DNA of 64,000 nucleotides, taken from contig NZ_JAJIRN010000006.1 of assembly GCF_025717515.1 (NCBI RefSeq), forward strand, positions 399,461 through 463,460, written 5' to 3'. The notes under the pieces are model-generated. The model did not search any database and was not told where the DNA came from. It saw only the letters and a program-made list of their open reading frames with translations. Below are positions 57,582 through 64,000 of the stretch, in pieces. Made by a program: the position numbers and the translations under genes. The number at the start of each line of letters is the position of its first letter. The stretch's first letter is position 1. Source of the DNA: Roseateles oligotrophus (GTDB lineage Bacteria; Pseudomonadota; Gammaproteobacteria; Burkholderiales; Burkholderiaceae_C).

Positions 57582-59159
57582 TCAATCACCCGGATTGAGG
57601 ATTTGCTGCAACTCGCCGTAAAGCGGGCCCAGCCGCTGATACATGCGCAGATAGACGCGCCGGTAGAGCTCGTCGTAGAGCCGGGCATTGGCCGGGTTGG
57701 GCTCGAAGGTCCGGCCCAGCCGCGTCATCGCGGCCACCGCGGTCGGGAAGTCGCGGTGCAGCCCTAGGCCGACGGCGCCGGCAATCGCCGCACCCAGGCC
57801 CGAGGTCTCGAAGGTATGCGGGCGCGAGGTCGGCAGATTGAAGATGTCGGCGCTCAGCTGCATCGCCGCGTCGGACTGCGAGCCGCCGCCCGACACCCGC
57901 AGCGAAGTCATCTTGACCTTGCTGCGGCCCTCGATCTTCTCCTTGCCCTCGCGCAGCGCATAGGCCAGGCCCTCCAGAATCGCCCGGTACAGATGGGCGC
58001 GCGTGTGCACATCCGAGAAGCCGATCACCGCGCCGCGTGCATCGGGGCCGGGGTGCCGGATACCGGGCGTCCAGTAGGGCTGCAGCATCAGACCCTGGCT
58101 GCCGGGCGGCACGGTGGCGACCATGCGGTCAAACAGCGCCTCGGGCGTAACGCCCTCCATCGGCGCAGCCGCCAGCTCCGGGTGGCCGAACTGCTCCTTG
58201 AACCAACTGACCATCCAGTAACCACGAAAAATCTGCACCTCGGTGTTGTACTGGCCCGGCAGCACCGCCGGATAGGGCGGCACAAAGGGTGTGGCCTCGA
58301 CATAGCGCGGCGAGGTAATGTCGATGGTGGCCGTGGTGCCGTAGGAGATCGCGCCGATCTCGGGGCTGATCGCGCCGGCTCCGATGATCTCGCAGGCCTT
58401 GTCGGCCGCGCCGGCAATCACCGGCAAGCCCTCGTCCAGGCCGGTGGCCTCGGCCGCCTCGCGGCTCAGGCCGCCGAGCAGGCCGCCGACCGGCAGCAAC
58501 TCGGGCATCTGCTCGCGCCGCACCTTCAGCGCCTGCCATTTCCAGTCCCAGGCCGGCGCCCAATCCTGGCGCTTGAAGTCAAAAGGCAGATAGCCCACCT
58601 GGGAGCCGACCGAATCGGCAAAGCGGCCGGTCAAGCGGTAGTTCAGCCAACCGGACACCAGCAAGACCTTGTGGGTCAGCGCATGACGCTCCGGCTCATG
58701 CTCGGCGATCCAGTTCAGCTCGGCCTCGCGGCCGAAGTAGTCGATCGTGCCGCTGACGCCGGCGGCCTTGAAGGCGAGCGCCCACCAGGGGCTGACGCGC
58801 GGCGCCTTGGACGCGCGGCGCTGATCCAGCCAGGTGATAAAGGGCCGCAGCGCCTGACCCGCAGCGTCGACCGGCACCAGCGTGCCGCGCTGCGTCGTCA
58901 CGACCACGCCTTTGACGCGCGAACGCAGATCGGCGTGTTCGAGCCAGAGGCCACGGCAGACCGCCGCCGCCGCCTGCCAGAAGGCCTCGGCGTCATGCTC
59001 CAACCAGCCCGGCTGCAGCGAGATGTAGTCATCCAGCGTCTGCTGACATTTGGCGCGGATATGGCCCTGCAGATCGACCAGCAGCGCGCGCACGCTTTGC
59101 GTGCCGCAGTCTATGGTCAGCAGCAGCTCATCGCGATTATTGGAGGCGGCATTGCTCAT
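57582..59159 (-). CDS. FGGY-family carbohydrate kinase
   Basis: Sugar or polyol kinase of the ribulokinase/glycerol kinase fold, about 525 residues from MSNAASNNRD. The ATPase motifs are LLTIDCGTQSVRALLVDLQG (phosphate 1), PVIAGAADKACEIIGAGAIS, and SLRVSGGGSQSDAAMQLSAD for adenosine binding. It differs from GlpK in the substrate loop (YFGREAELNWIAEHEPERHA), so glycerol is not certain. The ATG at 59159 overlaps the glpD-like stop (ATGA), and a start 10 residues further upstream is rejected. Confidence 0.87.
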   Translation of the reverse strand: MSNAASNNRDELLLTIDCGTQSVRALLVDLQGHIRAKCQQTLDDYISLQPGWLEHDAEAFWQAAAAVCRGLWLEHADLRSRVKGVVVTTQRGTLVPVDAAGQALRPFITWLDQRRASKAPRVSPWWALAFKAAGVSGTIDYFGREAELNWIAEHEPERHALTHKVLLVSGWLNYRLTGRFADSVGSQVGYLPFDFKRQDWAPAWDWKWQALKVRREQMPELLPVGGLLGGLSREAAEATGLDEGLPVIAGAADKACEIIGAGAISPEIGAISYGTTATIDITSPRYVEATPFVPPYPAVLPGQYNTEVQIFRGYWMVSWFKEQFGHPELAAAPMEGVTPEALFDRMVATVPPGSQGLMLQPYWTPGIRHPGPDARGAVIGFSDVHTRAHLYRAILEGLAYALREGKEKIEGRSKVKMTSLRVSGGGSQSDAAMQLSADIFNLPTSRPHTFETSGLGAAIAGAVGLGLHRDFPTAVAAMTRLGRTFEPNPANARLYDELYRRVYLRMYQRLGPLYGELQQILNPGD

Positions 59160-60766
59160 GGCTGGGTCTCCGCCGGCAGCGCATAGCAACGCGCCACCCG
59201 ATCCAGGTAATGCATCACTTCATCGGCCCATTGAGCGGCCGACCAGCCCAGCTCTTCGCAGACGATGGCCTCCAGCTTGGGCAGCAGTTCTGCGCCGCCG
59301 CCGCGCAGCAACAAGCCCAGCCGCGTGCGCCGCAGCAGCAGATCGTCCAGATGCACAACCGCCTCGGCACGGCAGGCGAAACGCAGCTCGGCCCAACAAT
59401 AATCGCTGCGGTCGATGTGCTGCAGCTCATCCGGATGGGCCAGCGCGCAGTCCAGCAAGGCCTGCGCTTCACCGCCGTAGCGCGCCAGCCAACGCTGCCG
59501 CCATTCGCCAGGCAGCTGAGCAGGCAGTGCGCCAGCCGGCGCCAGCACGGCCGCATGCCGGCGCAAATTACGCAGCGCCGGCACGCGCACGGCGGCCAGC
59601 CGCAAGGCCGCAATCGCGCTGGAGCGAAAGGTCGTCAGCTTGCCGCCGGTGACGGTGATCAGCCCGTCTTCCTCAACGATCAGATGCTCGCGCGTGGCCT
59701 TGGACGGATCGCCCTGTTTGCTAACTACAGAGCTGCCTGGTTGGCTGCCCTGCTCCGCCAGCACCGGCCGCACGCCCGCCCAGGTCGACAGCACATCGGC
59801 GCGTCCCAAGCCCAGCGACGGGAACTGCTGCCGCAGCGCTCGCAGCAAATAGTCGAACTCGGCGCCGCTGATGGCGGGCTCCTGCGCCAGATCGTCGGCA
59901 TGATCCAGATCGGTGGTGCCAACCAAGGTCGCACCCTCCCAAGGCAGCGCAAACACCGGCCGGCCATCATCCGGATGAAAGAAGGCCAGCGCCTGGGCCA
60001 CCGGCAAACGCCAGGCCTCGAACAGCAGATGGCTGCCGCGCAGCGGGCGCAGCTTGGGCGCATGGCCCAGGCCGGCACGCAGCTGGTCGGCCCAGACGCC
60101 GGTGGCATTGATCACGCAAGCGGCCTGCAAGGTAAAGCGATCGCCGTTGATGGCATCTTCCAGCAGTGCCCCGTCGACCCCGGCCGCGCCGCGAGTCAAG
60201 GCCTTGACGGCCAGATGATTGATCGTCACCGCCCCCAGGCCGCGCGCCTCGGCCAGCAGGCGTAGCACCAAGCGCGCGTCATCGGTCTGCGCATCCTGGT
60301 AGGACCAACCGCCCAGCAGACCCTGCAGACCCAAAATCGGTGCGCGCTCCAGCAGGGCCGCCACGCCGTACCAGCAGCGCGTACGCAGCCCGGCCAGGGC
60401 GTCGTAGAGCGCTAAGCCGACGCCGAGCAGACGCCGGCCGGTCTTGTCGCCCACGCGCACCGGCAAGAGGAAACGCAAGGGCACCACCAGGCCGGGCGCA
60501 TCGCGCAGCAAGGCTTCACGCTCGCGCACCGATTCTCGCGTCAGGCCGATACGGCCCTGCGCCAAATAGCGCAGGCCGCCATGCACCAGCTTGGACGAGC
60601 GCGAGGAGGTACCGCTGGCAAAGTCGCGCGCCTCCACCAAGGCCACCGAGGCGCCCGCCCGCGCCGCCTCCAGCGCCACACCGGCACCGGCAATACCGCC
60701 ACCAATCACCAGCACATCGACCTGCCGCAAGGCCTGCAGCCGCTTGATTTCGACCTCGCGTTTCAT
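59156..60766 (-). CDS. glpD: Aerobic glycerol-3-phosphate dehydrogenase
   Basis: FAD enzyme of the inner membrane face that oxidises sn-glycerol 3-phosphate to dihydroxyacetone phosphate and passes electrons to quinone. The 536-residue product has VDVLVIGGGIAGAGVALEAA (FAD fold), then ARDFASGTSSRSSKLVHGGL with RYL following, the GlpD signature, and PVFALPWEGATLVGTTDLDH later. The C-terminal helical domain contains YCWAELRFACRAEAVVHLDD. It overlaps both neighbours by 4 bp, so the three genes are translated as a unit. Confidence 0.93.
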   Translation of the reverse strand: MKREVEIKRLQALRQVDVLVIGGGIAGAGVALEAARAGASVALVEARDFASGTSSRSSKLVHGGLRYLAQGRIGLTRESVREREALLRDAPGLVVPLRFLLPVRVGDKTGRRLLGVGLALYDALAGLRTRCWYGVAALLERAPILGLQGLLGGWSYQDAQTDDARLVLRLLAEARGLGAVTINHLAVKALTRGAAGVDGALLEDAINGDRFTLQAACVINATGVWADQLRAGLGHAPKLRPLRGSHLLFEAWRLPVAQALAFFHPDDGRPVFALPWEGATLVGTTDLDHADDLAQEPAISGAEFDYLLRALRQQFPSLGLGRADVLSTWAGVRPVLAEQGSQPGSSVVSKQGDPSKATREHLIVEEDGLITVTGGKLTTFRSSAIAALRLAAVRVPALRNLRRHAAVLAPAGALPAQLPGEWRQRWLARYGGEAQALLDCALAHPDELQHIDRSDYCWAELRFACRAEAVVHLDDLLLRRTRLGLLLRGGGAELLPKLEAIVCEELGWSAAQWADEVMHYLDRVARCYALPAETQP

Positions 60767-62373
60767 ATTGCTCGCCGGCCGAACAGATTGCCCGAGTCAA
60801 GCAGGCGATCCGGGTCGAAATGGTCGGCCATGGCGCGCAGCGCCGCCATGCCTTCAGCGCCCTTCTCGGCCTCCAAATAGGGTGCGTGATCCTTGCCGAC
60901 GCCATGCTGATGCGTGATGGTGCCGCCCCCCTGCACGATGGCCTCGCAGACCGCCGTCTTGAGCGCCTGCCAGCGCGCCATGGCCGCATCAAAGTCGGGG
61001 CCGATGCGGAACACAAAGGTGGTGTAGACGCTGCTTCCCTGGGCATAGACATGCGAGAGGTGGGTGTAGGCGTGGCAGCGCTCGCCAACGGCCGCAAAGG
61101 CCGCGCGGCCGGCCTGCTCCATCGCGGCCATCATGGCCGGCACACGCGGCCAGTCGACCGCCGTCTCCATCGTGTCGACCGCATAACCTTGTGCCCACAG
61201 GGCATTGCGCAGATAGACACCTTTGAAGCGATTGGCCTGCCATTTCTTGCCGAGCAGCGTGCCGGTGGAGACGCCCCGGTGCCGGCGCAGAATCGACCGT
61301 GCCTGTGCCTTCATCGCGCCGACTTGCGCCGCGCCGCCGCTGAAGCCCAGCATCAACATCACCTTGCTGCCGGGTTGGCAGCCGCGCAGGGACAGATAGC
61401 GCTCCAGCCAGCCGATCGCGCCGGCATGGCCGGCCAGACGCAAGGTGGTCAGGGTCTCGGTCGCGTTGGCCAGGCGCAGCATCGAAAGACCCAGCTTGCC
61501 CTGCGCCAACTCACGCACCGCCGCCTCGCCGGCGGCCCAGTCGGGCAAAAAGACGGCGACAAAGTCCTCGCGCTCGGGCAGGCGGCTGATGCGCACGCTG
61601 GCCTCGGTCAGCACGCCGTAGCGGCCCTCCGAGCCCAACACCCACTCACGCAGATCGGGGCCGGCGGCCGAGGCCGGAAAGGTCGGCAGCTCGAGCGTGC
61701 CGGTCGGCGTCTCGAGCCGGCCCCCGGCGAACATCGCCTCGATACGGCCGTAACGCGCCGACTGCTGGCCGGACGAGCGCGTGACCACCCAACCGCCCAG
61801 GCTGGCGTACTCGAAACTCTGCGGGTAATGGCCCAGCATCCAGCCCTGCGCGCGCAGCTGCGCTTCTAGGTCGGGGCCCAGCACGCCGGCCTCAAAGCGG
61901 GCCAGTTGTGACAGCGGATCCAACGCCAGCAGGCGGCGCATGCGGCCCAGCATCAGCGTCAGTACGGGCCGCGCATCGCCTTCGGGTGGGCGCAGGTGGC
62001 CGACCACGCTGGTGGCACCGCCGCAGGGAATCACCAAGGCGCCGACCAGGCGTGCCCAATCCAGCAGTTCGCGCACCTGGGCCGAGCTTTCCGGCCAAGC
62101 CACGGCGTCGCTGACCGGACCGATGCGGCCAAAGCGCAGGCGCAACCAGTCACCCAGGCTCTGGCCAAAACTGGCGCGCAGCCTTGCCTCCGCGCCGGTG
62201 TCGAGCAGCGGGTGCGCGGGCAGGCGCGAGGCCGGAATCCGCGCCAGCGCGTCGGCCAAGGCGGCGTCCTGCGGCGGCGTGGTGGCGCCGACCTGGGCAT
62301 GCAGAAATTCCAGCGCACCGTCATGCAAGACCGTGGTCACGCCGTCATCACCCCAACCATTCCATCGTCGCAT
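60763..62373 (-). CDS. AGPS-like FAD-binding oxidase
   Basis: Flavoprotein of the VAO/PCMH fold resembling alkyldihydroxyacetonephosphate synthase, about 536 residues from MRRWNGWGDDGV. The FAD motifs are VIPCGGATSVVGHLRPPEGD and SFEYASLGGWVVTRSSGQQS followed by ARYGRIEAMFAGG. HQHGVGKDHAPYL carries the active-site histidines of AGPS. In eukaryotes AGPS swaps an acyl for an alkyl chain on acyl-DHAP to start ether lipids. The bacterial role is not established. Placement with glpD, which makes DHAP, is consistent with a related substrate. A start at 62397 is possible. Confidence 0.84.
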   Translation of the reverse strand: MRRWNGWGDDGVTTVLHDGALEFLHAQVGATTPPQDAALADALARIPASRLPAHPLLDTGAEARLRASFGQSLGDWLRLRFGRIGPVSDAVAWPESSAQVRELLDWARLVGALVIPCGGATSVVGHLRPPEGDARPVLTLMLGRMRRLLALDPLSQLARFEAGVLGPDLEAQLRAQGWMLGHYPQSFEYASLGGWVVTRSSGQQSARYGRIEAMFAGGRLETPTGTLELPTFPASAAGPDLREWVLGSEGRYGVLTEASVRISRLPEREDFVAVFLPDWAAGEAAVRELAQGKLGLSMLRLANATETLTTLRLAGHAGAIGWLERYLSLRGCQPGSKVMLMLGFSGGAAQVGAMKAQARSILRRHRGVSTGTLLGKKWQANRFKGVYLRNALWAQGYAVDTMETAVDWPRVPAMMAAMEQAGRAAFAAVGERCHAYTHLSHVYAQGSSVYTTFVFRIGPDFDAAMARWQALKTAVCEAIVQGGGTITHQHGVGKDHAPYLEAEKGAEGMAALRAMADHFDPDRLLDSGNLFGRRAI

Positions 62374-62500
62374 CACAAATCCCCGGCTCAAAAACACAAG
62401 GCCTCAGCTTATGCAGCCAAGGCCTTGGAGGCTAGCGATATTGCGACGCGCAATTGTGTTTACGCGCCAGCGACGCGGCGACAGCCGTCAGCGCCGTCAT

Positions 62501-63601
62501 TCAGGGGCCGGGCACGAGACGCAGGCCGCTCTCTTTGGCCACACGTATTTGCGCGGCGGCGCGTTGACGCTTTTCGGCTTGCTCGGCCAGTATCTGACCC
62601 AGCCTAACGCCATATTTGAGCGACTGCTCCTGCTCCTTCAAGGCCTGACACAAGCTCATCGCCGTGCGCAAAAAGTCCTCCCGCTGCAGCGGATTCAGGG
62701 ACACCGATCGATTCGTCAGTAACTGTTGCAAACGCTGCTGCGCCGAGGCCAGATGCCCGCAGCGCAGATCCAACTCGCACAGCGCATGCGCCGCCGAGTA
62801 GTGCAGCACCTCCGAGGTCGAATCGGCCATCAGTTGCAAGCTATCCCGGAACAGCTGACCCGCTTCTTCAAAGCGCTCCGCGTTCATCAAGGCATGGCCC
62901 ACATTGAGCCGCAGAATGGCGCGCTGGGTGTCCGACATAAAACCCATATCGAGCAGGTCATGGGCCTGCTGCGCCATCGGCAGCAAGCGCATCGAACTGG
63001 CTTGCGCCAAGAGGGTCTTGCCGCCGGCCAGCAAGTTGTCAAACGCCATCACACCCGCCATCAAGGCATTGGCGAAACAACGCACCAAGGCCGGGCCACT
63101 GCCCGATTCCCGAGCCTTGATCAGCGCTTGTTGATGGACCTGCTCGGCCGTCTCGAACTCACCCAGATTCGCCTGCACATGGGCGAATGTTGACAAGGCA
63201 CTGGCCAAACAATCGAGCTGCGGCTCACGGCTGGCCAACTCCAAGGCCCGCAGCGCCAAAGGCAAGGAATCTTCGGCCAGACCCACGGCGCAAGCGGCCA
63301 GCGCCGACAGATTCAACATCGCCACCTGACCTGCTGCTTGGTTCAAGGCCGCGTAATGTTCGACGGCGCGCATCGCACAGCTATAGGTTTGCTCCAAGGC
63401 ACCGCTGGCCCAATGGGCCTCTGCCTGCAGTTGAGCCGCCGCCGCCGCGCAGGCGGTCGCGTTCGAGCCATCACAGCTTTGCTCGGCCAAAAGTGCCAGC
63501 GCGGCGGCCGCCAGCGGGCGCTCGGACTCGAGCACCAAATGCGCCTGCTGGAGCAAGTCCTCACAGCGGAGATCCTGTTGCTGACGTTTGGCAGACGGCA
63601 T
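62501..63601 (-). CDS. TPR-like helical repeat protein, function unknown
   Basis: A 366-residue soluble protein built of helix pairs resembling degenerate tetratricopeptide repeats: LNLSALAACAVGLAEDSLPL, ALSTFAHVQANLGEFETAEQ, LNVGHALMNAERFEEAGQLF and ALCELDLRCGHLASAQQRLQ. The C-terminus is a basic coiled segment (YGVRLGQILAEQAEKRQRAA). No enzymatic domain, signal peptide or membrane helix is seen. Similar helical regions occur in front of GGDEF or kinase domains, but no such domain is attached. Operon partners are absent; it lies 127 bp after the AGPS-like start on the same strand. Confidence 0.7.
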   Translation of the reverse strand: MPSAKRQQQDLRCEDLLQQAHLVLESERPLAAAALALLAEQSCDGSNATACAAAAAQLQAEAHWASGALEQTYSCAMRAVEHYAALNQAAGQVAMLNLSALAACAVGLAEDSLPLALRALELASREPQLDCLASALSTFAHVQANLGEFETAEQVHQQALIKARESGSGPALVRCFANALMAGVMAFDNLLAGGKTLLAQASSMRLLPMAQQAHDLLDMGFMSDTQRAILRLNVGHALMNAERFEEAGQLFRDSLQLMADSTSEVLHYSAAHALCELDLRCGHLASAQQRLQQLLTNRSVSLNPLQREDFLRTAMSLCQALKEQEQSLKYGVRLGQILAEQAEKRQRAAAQIRVAKESGLRLVPGP

Positions 63602-63714
63602 GGCAGACCTTTTCCAGATGATGCATTTATCCTAACAGGCTACTGAAATACAGAATTCAGGATCAAGCACCAGATTTTCAAACAGCGCAAAAAGGACATC
63701 AAAACTGACTGACC

Positions 63715-63762
63715 ACCTGGAAAGTATTGGGCGCTGACAGCTGGAAACTATTGCACGCTACT
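63715..63762. repeat. Tandem 24-bp imperfect repeat, IS-terminus-like
   Basis: Two adjacent units share the pattern (A)xCTGGAAAxTATTG, then five to seven bases, CGCT. Multiple direct repeats of this kind are the transposase-binding sites at ends of IS21-family elements. No istA/istB gene is present in the window, so this is either a solo end or the border of an element to the right. Confidence 0.45.
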
Positions 63763-63845
63763 TGACACGCGCTGGCCTTGAATTCGTCGCTATGCAGGCG
63801 ACGATGACAGCAGCCACCGACGACTTGTTTGGGAAAAGTGTTGAG

Positions 63846-63874
63846 GTGTCCACCAAGAGAGTTGAGGTGGACAC
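63846..63874. repeat. Inverted repeat GTGTCCAC / GTGGACAC
   Basis: Perfect 8-bp arms at 63846-63853 and 63867-63874, overlapped by a direct repeat of GTTGAGGTG (63840 and 63861). It could be an insertion-sequence end or an operator; nothing nearby decides. Confidence 0.5.
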
Positions 63875-63963
63875 GAGCTGCTATGTGTGCTGTGATTCAA
63901 GACAGGATGGCTGGCCGCTTACAACAGTCTGAATGAACTAAAAAAACTAGCCCAAGAACGCAA

Positions 63964-63995
63964 AATGCCCCCAACTCTATCGAGCTGGGGGCATT
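63964..63995 (-). terminator. Terminator-like hairpin at right edge
   Basis: AATGCCCCCA pairs with TGGGGGCATT (10 bp), with CTC/GAG extending the stem inside. The minus strand continues into TTTGCGTTCTT, a weak U-tract, so it would end a gene entering from the right. Confidence 0.6.
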
Positions 63996-64000
63996 GCTTA

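Larger units (their letters stand above)
63602..64000. other. Gene-free right edge with insertion-sequence-like debris
   Basis: No gene supported in these 399 bp. The stretch contains a tandem 24-bp imperfect repeat (63715-63762), an inverted repeat (63846-63874) and a terminator-like hairpin near the edge. Together they suggest the end of an insertion sequence or its remnant, continuing outside the window. Confidence 0.5.

Noticed and set aside
57816..59186. 456-residue open frame antisense to the FGGY kinase
   Set aside because: Shadow frame with no recognisable motif; the kinase motifs lie on the minus strand.

Overview
The window reads as chromosome of a high-GC betaproteobacterium of the order Burkholderiales. 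The backbone supports this: gph-ubiG-ompA diverging from gyrA, then serC, pheA, tyrA, aroA, cmk, rpsA, ihfB, lapA and lapB. The overall flavour is that of the Roseateles/Pelomonas/Paucibacter/Rubrivivax neighbourhood, but no genus is proven. No rRNA, tRNA, CRISPR array or intact transposase gene was recognised.

Layout. 1-13.3 kb: cell-envelope, quinone and gyrase genes, then an aromatic amino-acid block in which aroA and cmk are one fused reading frame, then rpsA with a strong terminator, and ihfB. 13.4-24.8 kb: LPS assembly and core genes. These are lapA, lapB, three GT9 heptosyltransferase-like genes, one GT4 gene, the ADP-heptose genes gmhB, rfaE2, rfaE1 and gmhA, the lipid A flippase msbA, a DUF4254 gene and a small helix-hairpin-helix protein. 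24.8-29.8 kb: a patatin-like lipase and dnaE. 29.8-31.7 kb: repeat-rich DNA. Three copies of a structured interspersed repeat surround one lipoprotein gene, which lies between near-identical inverted repeats. 31.7-34.2 kb: a periplasmic cyclophilin and a WS/DGAT acyltransferase that overlap tail to tail across a TAG triplet repeat.

34.3-41.0 kb is the most interesting part. An EgtB-like gene (senA) starts divergently from a TIGR04348-type glycosyltransferase (senB), which overlaps a selenophosphate synthetase (senC/selD). This is the selenoneine biosynthesis gene set. Directly behind senA on the same strand, in tight spacing, lies a complete phosphonate-type ABC transporter (binding protein, ATPase, two permeases). 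It is a strong candidate for supplying the selenium source.

41.1-45.4 kb: a chemoreceptor, an OmpA-like anchored protein, and an isolated membrane pentapeptide-repeat protein in a gene-poor stretch with hairpins and a duplicated 3' end of acs. 45.4-54.2 kb: acs, a UPF0114 protein and a six-gene Mrp/Pha-type cation/proton antiporter operon with A and B fused. 54.3-62.4 kb: class I fumarase with a cysteine hydrolase, then an AraC regulator and a translationally coupled trio (AGPS-like flavoprotein, GlpD, FGGY kinase) that looks like a glycerol-phosphate or ether-lipid pathway. 62.5-64 kb: a TPR-like protein and insertion-sequence-like debris.

All calls come from reading translations and DNA by eye. 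Family assignments rest on recognised motifs, not on database searches. Start sites were chosen from overlaps, Shine-Dalgarno sequences and family length.
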